DNA of 50,000 bases from contig NC_092561.1 of assembly GCF_037975245.1 (NCBI RefSeq), forward strand, positions 7,555,001-7,605,000, read 5' to 3'. Under the pieces are notes generated by a model that saw only the letters and a list, made by a program, of their open reading frames with translations, made no database searches and was not told the origin of the DNA. Below, in pieces: positions 11,402-20,409 of the stretch. Positions within the stretch are counted from its first letter, which is position 1. Every line of letters starts with the position of its first letter. Made by a program: the position numbers and the translations under genes. This stretch comes from Apostichopus japonicus. Its lineage: Eukaryota; Echinodermata; Holothuroidea; Aspidochirotida; Stichopodidae.

Positions 11402-12796
11402 GGGGCCGAGATATGCGAGCTTGTAGGACTCTACATCCTAAACACACTAGCAAGAGAATATGGGAAAGAATACATCGGGCTATACAGGGACGACGGCCTA
11501 GCAGCCTTCAAAAACACCAACGGAAGTAAAGCAGACCGGATAAGAAAACACATGATCAGCTTATTCAAAGAACTGGGGCTCAACATCACCATCGATTGCA
11601 ACCTGAAGATCACCAACTTCCTCGACGTAACATTCAACCTCAACACCGGAAAACACTACCCTTACAGGAAGCCCAACGACCACCCAGTGTACATCCACAG
11701 GAATTCCAACCACCCACCAAACATCATCAGGTCCCTGCCAGCCTCAATCAGCAGACGTATCTCCGCCATCTCCCACGACGAGGAGATCTTTAAAAAAGCC
11801 GCACCAGCCTACGAGGAAGCACTCAAGTCAAGTAATTACACCGAGGGTCTCTCATACATCGCCCACCAACCTACCAAGAACAACCGAAACAGAAAGCGCA
11901 ACATCATCTGGTTCAACCCACCTTTTAGCAGCAACGTAGCCACGAACATAGGAGGCACATTCCTGAAACTTATCAACAAACACTTCCCGAAGACATCGAA
12001 ACTACACAAGATTTTCAACAGAAACACCGTGAAAGTCAGTTACAGTTGCATGCCCAACATCGCCAGCATCATCAAAGGACACAACAAACGTATAGCAGCC
12101 ACCCACACATCGAAAGAAAAGGAAGCCTGCAACTGCCGAAAAAAGGACACATGCCCACTAAATGGAAACTGCCAGGTATCTAACATCATATACAAGGCCG
12201 AAGTGAAAACCATCGACAACTGCAAGACATACATCGGCCTTACAGAACCCCCCTTCAAGCTCAGATACGGTAACCACAAGATGTCACTCAACCACGAAAA
12301 ACACCAAAACGCAACGGAACTCTCGAAGCACATCTGGCAGCTGAAACAGAACAACCAGCCATTCACTGTCAATTGGTCGATCGCCAGCAGAGCCAAAGCC
12401 TACAGCAACGAGTCGAAGCGGTGCAACCTCTGCCTCACTGAAAAACTCATCATTATCAACACAGACAAACGGACCCTCCTGAACAAACGCCCAGAGCTCA
12501 TATCGAAATGTCGCCACGAAAACAAATTCTACATAAACAACTCCAGCCCAACCACCAAACACCGTCAAGAGAACCACACACAACTAAGGAGCGAGCACCG
12601 AAGGAAGGCAAAAAACCCCAACTACAGATCGGACGCAAAAGAGAATACACCTACAGCCGAACACCGAAGAAAGCCTTACAAACCCACCAACAGAACGGAC
12701 GCAAAAGAGAATACACCGGCAGAACAATTCACCAACAACCGCACAATCCCCGGTAATCCCGACGAGGATCCTATATATTCATGGAGCATAACCTGA
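11402..12796 (+). CDS. Penelope-like element polyprotein, 5'-truncated (RT end plus GIY-YIG endonuclease)
   Basis: The frame is open from 11402 to the TGA at 12794-12796, about 464 codons; the first ATG is at 11552. The upstream end starts inside the reverse transcriptase (GAEICELVGLYIL) and contains the catalytic motif YRDDG at 11483-11497. A thumb/linker region follows, then the cysteine-rich linker CNCRKKDTCPLNGNC, then a GIY-YIG nuclease (IIYKAEV ... TYIGLT, with R, N, H and E residues after it), and a CNLCLTEKLIII block typical of PLE C-termini. The N-terminal part of RT is missing, so the copy is dead on arrival. The absence of stops or frameshifts suggests recent insertion. It sits 34 bp after the gene 1 stop codon and is missing from unit 2. 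Confidence 0.85.
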   Translation, partial: GAEICELVGLYILNTLAREYGKEYIGLYRDDGLAAFKNTNGSKADRIRKHMISLFKELGLNITIDCNLKITNFLDVTFNLNTGKHYPYRKPNDHPVYIHRNSNHPPNIIRSLPASISRRISAISHDEEIFKKAAPAYEEALKSSNYTEGLSYIAHQPTKNNRNRKRNIIWFNPPFSSNVATNIGGTFLKLINKHFPKTSKLHKIFNRNTVKVSYSCMPNIASIIKGHNKRIAATHTSKEKEACNCRKKDTCPLNGNCQVSNIIYKAEVKTIDNCKTYIGLTEPPFKLRYGNHKMSLNHEKHQNATELSKHIWQLKQNNQPFTVNWSIASRAKAYSNESKRCNLCLTEKLIIINTDKRTLLNKRPELISKCRHENKFYINNSSPTTKHRQENHTQLRSEHRRKAKNPNYRSDAKENTPTAEHRRKPYKPTNRTDAKENTPAEQFTNNRTIPGNPDEDPIYSWSIT

Positions 12797-12822
12797 AGCT
12801 ATTGATATTTCTAACCTGAAGC

Positions 12823-13185
12823 CGGCGGTGAGGTGGCAGAACGGGAGAGTACACGTCTGCAGTACCTGAGGTCCCTGGTTCAAACCTCGGTGTCGACACT
12901 GACACCAATTTTCACCCCGCTCCTTTCTCGTGGTAGGAAAGTGGCTACACGTGGAAAGTGGTACTCACGTCCTTCGGAGGGGACGTTAAATTGCGGTCCC
13001 GGGAGCAGGACTACACACCCCTGCCTCGTTACTTCAGGGCACTATTCGAAAAGAGAAGGCGAGTTTCGCCGGTGTCCTTCCACGCACAAAAACTTGGAAC
13101 CTCAATAATTTCCGACTAAGGATTTCCTTAGTCTGCTGAAGCACCTTCGGGTGGAAGCGTAATACGAGGTGTATCATATCATTAT
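12823..13185 (+). mobile_element. tRNA-derived SINE nested in the Penelope-like element
   Basis: An 8-bp target-site duplication CCTGAAGC flanks it (12815-12822 and 13186-13193). The head has an A-box (GGTGGCAGAACGGGAGAG) and a B-box (CTGGTTCAAACCTCGG). The body contains GTCCTTCGGAGGGGACGTTA and GGTCCCGGGAGCAGG, resembling conserved central domains of marine SINEs. The tail is TATCATATCATTAT. Which SINE family it belongs to was not established. Confidence 0.7.
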
Positions 13186-13214
13186 CCTGAAGCTACCAGT
13201 TGTCTGAAGATCGC

Positions 13215-13220
13215 AATAAA
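13215..13220 (+). promoter_or_regulatory. AATAAA signal carried by the Penelope-like element
   Basis: This AATAAA is about 1.85 kb after the gene 1 stop, in the 3' end of the retroelement. No canonical signal is seen between the stop and the insertion. Confidence 0.3.
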
Positions 13221-13340
13221 GCGTGAAACTCCTAGTTACAACTACTAGTGTTCCACTAGTCTCATCTAGTATCAACATATATTCCGCTCTTTCCAATGGA
13301 CATAGAGCACTCTGCGCCAAGATAGACGCCAACCTACTCC

Positions 13341-13341
<1 letters not shown>

Positions 13342-13412
<71 letters not shown>
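13342..13412. repeat. TA microsatellite
   Basis: About 35 uninterrupted TA dinucleotides at the right edge of the Penelope-like insertion. A similar tract occupies 26776-26818 in unit 2. Confidence 0.95.
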
Positions 13413-13415
<3 letters not shown>

Positions 13416-13610
13416 GGATAGAATTTTACATACAATAGAATGTATAATATTATGTAAAACTGCAATTTTTTGTTGTCCAGTGCGGCGCATTAGCATAAGG
13501 GAATATGCAACACATATTCCCACGCGCACGTGTTCAGGTGGTCTGACGTCACTAGTAGGTCACAACCTATTACATTTCAGGACATTGTCCAATCGGTGTA
13601 AGTAAGTGTT
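13413..13610. other. Unit 1-specific spacer
   Basis: About 200 bp with no counterpart in unit 2, where 26820-26985 holds other sequence. The two units become collinear again at GGTGTAAGTAA and TTAATCCCTCATTTG. No gene was seen. Confidence 0.5.
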
Positions 13611-13699
13611 AATTAATCCCTCATTTGTTCCATTAAGTAATTATTCAACTAATACGTAGTAATATGTACATCAACATCACGTGACTATACTCTCCTGAC

Positions 13700-14066
13700 C
13701 AGTGGCGTAGGAAGGTACTTTTGTGTGGGGGGGGGGCTGAAGACTGATGGCCGGCCTGGGGGAGGGGTTTAAGGGGAGGGGGTTTCCCCCTCCCCCTTTG
13801 CAATTTTTTGCATTTCCAGGTGGCCTCAGATGCACTTTGGTGCAATATAGCACACTTCAACACCCACTCCAATTTGTAGACTTAATTTTGTATTTTCACC
13901 TGGCCTTAGATGCAATTTGGTGTCCAAATGAGATTTTTTTTCTCATTTGAAAATGAGAAAGGGGTTTTCTGACTTGCGAACCGGGGGGGCGGAATGATAC
14001 TTCCGCCCCTCCACATTTTTCACTGGGGGCTGGCGCCCCCCAGCCCCCCCGGTTCCTACGCCCTTG
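13700..14066. mobile_element. hAT MITE, unit 1 only
   Basis: The ends are CAGTGGCGTAGGAA and TTCCTACGCCCTTG (inverted), with a perfect 8-bp duplication CTCCTGAC at 13692-13699 and 14067-14074. Unit 2 has the empty site at about 27054-27070 (CACCTGACTAATG). The interior is short, with G and C homopolymers and no coding capacity. Confidence 0.85.
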
Positions 14067-14613
14067 CTCCTGACCAATGTGATCTTACCTGTACTCTATT
14101 AGTTAAATTGCAAACTCAGTCTTACTGGCAAAGTTTTTCACGTTTTTCGTATCGACCTAATGGTACTGAAATTGCTGCATTGCATGGGAATTTATGAACA
14201 TTTTTAATATAACGACAAAAGAATCCTTTTACCAGGATCCCATTTTGGTTTCGGAGCACCCTAAGGGGTTGTTTGTCAAGTTTTACACGATGTTAGATTT
14301 GTTATTTGATGTATATTACGAAGTAAGGTACATTGAGTCAAATTTGCAGCGAATATTTCCATTTCATTACCTTTCAACTCAGTTTACTTTCATAACGTTC
14401 AAACCATGAACATATACAAGTTCTTCAAAGTTTAAAGAATGCCTTCCGCGTTTATTTTTTCACTTTCAGTACTTTTCGAGTAAATCATTGAAATAATAGT
14501 CTGGAATATATCGCATCATTTTTTTGTGTGCTGGAAATTTAACGAAAGGAAGAACTGAGACAATTAGTATGGTAATTACCCCAATGACGTCATATTCGGC
14601 AGAGGACCGAAGC

Positions 14614-15007
14614 CAGTGGCGGAGCGTCCATACAGTCAGAGGGGCGGATGCCCCCCCCCCTGACGGACTCAAATGGACTGCTGGCGCACTTTTCAGCTCT
14701 TTACCACATTTTACTTATTCGCGATTATTGACTTTTTTATTGCGCTCTCAAATACCTATTGACATTTGTCACAATTTGTTGGTGTAATTTTCTAACAAAA
14801 TGGCGATGACACCTATTTATTCTTCGTTTATCTGCAAATTAGCAAGGCCCGGAAAGGGTCATTTCCGGCGATCTAGGAAGTATCTTTACTCAAAAAATTT
14901 CTGTACGCTCCGCGCCAACCTGTGGTGGCGCTCCGCTTAGATAGTGTCGCAAGCGCCCCTACCGACCATTCTCGCCCCCCTGACCAATACCCCTAGCTCC
15001 GCCACTG
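14614..15007. mobile_element. hAT MITE shared by both units (unit 1 copy)
   Basis: The ends are CAGTGGCGGAGC and GCTCCGCCACTG, perfect 12-bp inverted repeats. The target-site duplication is ACCGAAGC at the left and a mutated ACCGAAAT at the right. The interior holds a GCCCGGAAAGGGTCATTTCC and TGGTGGCGCTCCGCTTAGAT core seen in other elements here. Confidence 0.85.
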
Positions 15008-15157
15008 ACCGAAATTGCATGATGTTATTCTCGTGTTGTATAATACAAACGTTATGTTTTAGAGTTAAAGAAAAGGGGCATCAAATCGCATATGAGTAAA
15101 ATGCTAATTTAAAATATTATATTAATGAAATACCTTTTCGCTAAAGAGGAACATATT

Positions 15158-15640
15158 ATGACATGACTTGACATCACGTTACATCTCATCATGTCATATC
15201 ACATCACGTCACACTACATCACATCACATCAAATCTCATCACAAATCAAATCAAATCACATATCACATCACACCTAATCCCGTTACATCACATCACATGA
15301 TATCACGCCACATCACATCACATCACATACCACAATACCACACATTACATCACAAATTATATCACACCTAATCCCATAAATCACATCACATGGTATCACG
15401 CAGCATCACATTACAGATCACATCAAATCTTATCACATCATATATCACATCACACCTAATCACGTTACATCACATCACACAATATCACACATTACATCAC
15501 AAATTACATCACACCTAATCCCATAAATCACATGACATGATATCACGCAGCATCACATTACACAACATCACATCACATCTTATCGCATCATATATCACAT
15601 CACGTTACATCACACGACACCACACCCATCGTATCATATC
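15158..15640. repeat. CATCA/ATCAC satellite, unit 1
   Basis: Nearly 500 bp of imperfect CATCA/ATCAC pentamers with a longer ACACCTAATCCCATAAATCA higher-order motif. It marks the right end of the duplicated unit. The short Ser/His-rich open frame across it is an artefact. Confidence 0.9.
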
Positions 15641-15685
15641 AAAGGAAACGACGTAAATATTTCAATCGACCGTAATACTGGTATT

Positions 15686-16040
15686 GCACCCGATACTCGT
15701 AGCTAGTACAGTAACTACTGTTTATGTTCCACAACCGTGCATCAGTAAATATACTGCGATGTGTTCGCAACACGGTAACATGTGTTACAGTTGGCGCAGT
15801 AATTACTGGAAAGCTGTTACACGTTGAAATACGAGTCCGACAGGTGAAAATTTTCAGTAATTTAAAAAAATATATATGTATATTTTTAAATTTTTAAATT
15901 TTGCAGTAAGTAAAAACTTGCAGTAATTATTTTGCCACCTGTAACACATGTTACCGTGTTACGAACACAGTGCAGTAGTTACTGATGCACGGTTGTGGAA
16001 CATGAACAGTAGTTACTGTACTAGCTATGAGTATTGGCTT
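15686..16040. repeat. Inverted-repeat (foldback) element between units 1 and 2
   Basis: The outer arms are 100 bp or more: GATACTCGTAGCTAGTACAG at the left is the near reverse complement of the right-hand CTGTACTAGCTATGAGTATT, and AACACGGTAACATGTGTTAC pairs with GTAACACATGTTACCGTGTT. The matching junction between units 2 and 3 (28710-28725) lacks it. Flanks TGGTATT and TGGTAATT may be a target-site duplication. No ORF. Confidence 0.75.
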
Positions 16041-16774
16041 GGTAATTAGGAATAATAAATGTTTTTGGTGACGCGAGCACCCAATGTGAGGGCAGAAGAA
16101 AAGTTAGTGACTGAAACATCTAATTTAAATAGTAAACAGTTCAAATATTTGTAACGAAGCTTAAAAAGAGGTTCGTTTCGAAATGTTACAGATATTTTGT
16201 GAAATTAGTGAATAATCTTATTAGATCGAAATACTTCTTTATAATCAGCAATATTCAGTACTAAAGTGCTTCCATTGCCATACAGCAAATGTTTCGTTTG
16301 TTGCATAGCTATTTTGGATAAATTTCATATAAATGACAACGTGTTGGTTAAAGATGTTGGTTAAGGCATGGATATATGATGTCAATTGAAGACGTTTTCC
16401 AGGTCTCGCACCCGGGAATCGCACCCGGTCATCAGCCTCTATATGTAGGGAGCTATGGACACTAATGTGATATCCAGATAAGGAAGGCGGTAATTTCCCA
16501 ACAGTCCACGGTCCTTTATATGACAACACTAGTTCACTTTGTGTCGTGTTTAGTTATGATATCGTGACCTATATACAATATGTGCCAAACCAGGAAAGCA
16601 TTTGTAGTTCTATGTTCCTGTCTAGAGATACAAAAATAAGAAATATCACAGAATCGAGAAAATTAAATGATCGGGGAAAGAAATTTAATAACATGATTTT
16701 GAAAGATGAAAGAATTTGGAATTTGAGACACGAGATTATACTAATAATTAATATTATATATATTTTATATTGAT

Positions 16775-16847
16775 TATTATTATATATATATATATATATA
16801 TTTATATGTATATATAAATATATATATATATATGTATATATATAAAC

Positions 16848-16894
<47 letters not shown>

Positions 16895-16915
16895 CATGTA
16901 TATATATTTTTTCAT

Positions 16916-16984
<69 letters not shown>

Positions 16985-16985
16985 C
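16775..16985. repeat. TA microsatellite, unit 2
   Basis: TA-rich repeat with GTATATA variants and two near-identical TATATTTTTTCAT patches in the middle. It ends at CATACATGTGGGG, which mirrors the unit 1 copy. Confidence 0.95.
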
Positions 16986-17171
16986 ATGTGGGGTGTGTTT
17001 TTGAAAGTAAAAAACGGTAATTGAGCAATTAATATGCGATAATAGAGTCAAGCCATTCTCATTATTTTATAATCACATGCAGATATCAAACCACAGTTAT
17101 TATTATGAAGTATGGCTAAACTGAGTGAAAGGGTATGACTGTTCCGTTTGTGTTAGAAGAGGTTTCGAAGT

Positions 17172-17249
17172 ACTTCCTGTTCTGTTTCTGTTTCTGTTTC
17201 ACCCAGCTCATTATTTAAGCCGCTGTTTCTGAACAATATAGTATATAAG
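17172..17249 (+). promoter_or_regulatory. Gene 2 core promoter: ETS-like, IRF-like and TATA motifs
   Basis: This is the counterpart of the gene 1 promoter. ACTTCCTG is at 17172-17179 and TATATAAG at 17242-17249. The IRF-like run between them is one 6-bp step longer, with three consecutive GAAACA steps on the minus strand (about 17181-17201), giving two overlapping GAAANNGAAA matches. The ATG at 17305 has a good context (ACCATGA). Confidence 0.5.
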
Positions 17250-17304
17250 TTGTATATAGGTGTTGTTGGTGCATATCGGATGTAAAGACGTATTGAGTAG
17301 TACC

Positions 17305-17603
17305 ATGAGGCTATGGACAACCCAAACATTGTTACAGTGGAGTTTGATTATTACAACATTGCTGAGCCAAACGATGCGACGATCTGGGATTGTCCAAGGT
17401 AGGTACAGATTACTGAGTATGTCCACAGCGTTATAAGACGCCGTGCAGCTATATAGCATCGTCGGAGTAGCCTACTATGACGTAACTTTGGACTTGGTGA
17501 AAAGGTACAAAAATTCTTACTTAGCAAGTCTAGAATAGTAACTATTTCCCTCGCTGTATGTGCGATTTCATAGATGCGCTTATCGATAGATGACATTTAT
17601 CCT

Positions 17604-17635
<32 letters not shown>

Positions 17636-20359
17636 AGGCTCTGAAACACACAAGTATGATACTCGTTCTGAAGCACCTAGGCTTCTCCTTCCTTGTATGT
17701 TTCGTTTTAAGTATTCTTTATAAATTCTGGCAGTGTATTCTATATTTCTTGTAGCATAGAAAGTAAAATGGAGATTTTAGACTGTTACTACTCTTCTTAT
17801 CTTATGGAGGGGGTGGGTGAATTTTGAGTAATTTTCCGCAACAATATTAATAGTCAAGTTAAGCCTAATATGATCAAATTTTACATCATGTAAAGACGAG
17901 TGATAGAGAGACACTTTCCATTAAACCCGAAAGATTTGAAATATGTTGATACTAATAGGTTTCATTAATTTCCTTCCTCTTTCCTGCTTTGGTTTACATG
18001 TAACTCCATAATTGATGATGCAGGGAATCCGAAAGTTCATTGAGTGTCATTGATATATTGAACATGAACTAAAACAAATAGTTCCTGTTAAAGTTGTTGA
18101 AAATTTAGCATATTTTCTGATTGTCTCCATAAAACTACAGTTGTGAAGTATATATTCGAGGAAGTATGAGCACACATTTGTAATTTTGTTTTGACACTAA
18201 ATGTAGTCTACTTGCTTCTCATTTTCTTTAGCCAAAAGAAGAACGAGCAGCTGTGAAACCACAGGCACTGACATGGGCGGTAGTAGCGGTAAGTACCGAT
18301 GACCATAAGGTTGAGTAATACTTACAATGTTATGTGAAATTCATCCCCACCTCCAGCTAGATAAGTTTCACGAATATTACTGCATATCGAGGTCCGGTCT
18401 AAAAACTACCATCATCATTGACCTATATATGTGATAGAGAACACTGTCATCAACAACTGCCCCCTGCCCCTCCCCTCCTCATCCAACCCTCCAGCTAAGA
18501 GAAACACACCCGACCACCATGATTGATCTATGTGATAGAGATCACTGTCATCAACAACTACCCCCTCCCCCTCCTCACCCCACCCTCCAGCCAAGAGACA
18601 CACCCCAGATAGAGATCACTGTGATGATCACCTCCTCCAAACAGCTATATGAAAGAGAAAAAATCGTATTCCCTTTGGGAAATATCACATGTTTAATCTT
18701 CCCTCACACACAAGACTAAAGACTTGAATAAGCCTAAATGTGACAATATGGGGTAAATTGTGTTTCAATTTATTATATTATTCTTTTAAGTTCTATTATA
18801 CAATTTTTTCTTTCTTTAATGGAGTTGCTGCCTCTAATATATTGAAGCTGTTTATATGTCGTATTTGATGGCATTAGTTTTAGCGTTGACACTGTTCACA
18901 TTTTGTACCATGAAAATGTGACAAGAAAAACAAGTACAGGTTAAAGGTTTCATATGCTAGTGACGATTGCCATCATGGATTTATAAAGGACAAACCCCAG
19001 ACCTTTAGATTTGGATACATCCCAAAACGGAGCTAGATTTTTCTAAGCCGTTTGTACATGAGTTGGTCATCACCCAAGGTCTTTGTCATGTTAACTGGAG
19101 AGGATGGTTGGGTTTGTGTCTTATTAAACTATAACTCGTGTTTCCGTATGCCTTTTCAAGTAAATATAGGGTGAAGGGAGGTGGGGTGGTGGTTGGTGGT
19201 GGTGGTGGTGGGGGCTGTTGTTGGTCATAAGTTAACTTTCAGGTGCTATCTGGGCATTGCATTATCCATAATGACAATGATTAAAAGAAGAAACGATGCA
19301 GATGCAGATGAATGTTGGATAATAGTTCCTCTTCGGAAATTGCAAGGATGACATTGGGAAGAACATTAGTATTGATATGTTTTAGTACAAGACAAAATAA
19401 AAGCAGTTTGAGTGTCATTCATGTTCCTACAGCTATTTTAAAGATATTCATTTTTAAAATATATGGCCCAATCTCGAGACTGCTCCTTTAAGGCAAACTT
19501 TATGATGACGAAGGCTCCTCAGTGCATTCCTTAATTTTTCATGTTAACCGATCACGTTTTTAGCAACTCTAATAATTCAACCAAAACATGTTCTTTTAAC
19601 TTCAAATAAAACATAACAATGCATGGTGTGGATGGTATTCTACAACTGTCTATTTGTTCCTGTTAAGTTTGTATCACATTGTGACATGTCACTTGAGGAC
19701 ATTAAAGTCTTAAAGCTCCATTAAGCAGTCAATCTCGATGGTCTATAAAACTCTTACTATCAGTACTATTTTGTAGTTAACAATCAAACCATCACGATGA
19801 TGTACTTTTGTTGCCAAAATTTGGGTATATTCGGAGAGATGAATAAATCAAATCAAATCAAACCAAACCAAACCAAACCAAATGTGTTCCCGTTCTTTGT
19901 TATTGTGTTGCTCAAGACTTAAACATAAGTCGGACCCACTCTTTCTTCCGTCTGCTTTTATTGCAGGTTCTTGTGATGGTCGTTGTTTCGATAGATATGA
20001 TGAAAACCGCAACTGTCAATGCGATTACCAGTGTATTAAATGTGGAAACTGCTGCGGAGATTATAAAGACTGTAGTAAGTGTTCGATACAGTTTAGAAAT
20101 GTATGCGATGTGTTTAAGTACACGTGATATTAATTGTTGCAGGCACTACAGTCATAACAAGCACTACACCCTACATTACACCCCGTCCTGGTGCCCTTCC
20201 CTCGCACACTTAAGTCGCGTTTTAGCCACACTTACATTCGAAACCATTCGGTCGAGTTATATTCACTCTTAGCTGCAGGGCACTATAATCAACAAGTTAA
20301 TTCCACTATAAAGCACATACACCACCTCCCCCCCCCACCCCCGTCATCGAACTCACACA

Positions 20360-20409
<50 letters not shown>

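Larger units (their letters stand above)
11402..13335 (+). mobile_element. 5'-truncated Penelope-like retroelement
   Basis: The left border is exact by comparison with unit 2: both read GTGCCAAGGAT, then unit 1 switches to GGGCCGAG. After the ORF a 3' region continues with CTGAAGATCGCAATAAAGCG and TGAAACTCCTAG and reaches a TA microsatellite near 13342. The right border is less certain because unit 2 differs across 26760-26985. A SINE is nested at 12823-13185. The element brings an AATAAA (13215-13220) that could act as a poly(A) signal for gene 1. Confidence 0.75.
13611..15157. other. Unit 1 intergenic region downstream of gene 1
   Basis: Collinear with 26986-28164 apart from the 13700 MITE. 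A 71-codon open frame at 14194-14409 has a counterpart at 27189-27404, but most differences between the copies change the protein and both lie in a wholly conserved duplicated block, so there is no support for coding. Confidence 0.6.

Noticed and set aside
14194-14409. 71-codon ORF conserved with 27189-27404
   Set aside because: The whole surrounding block is duplicated, and four of about five differences inside the ORF change the protein, so there is no sign of coding constraint.
15158-15640. A CRISPR-like array
   Set aside because: The repeats are continuous CATCA/ATCAC pentamers without unique spacers, in animal DNA; it is a simple satellite.
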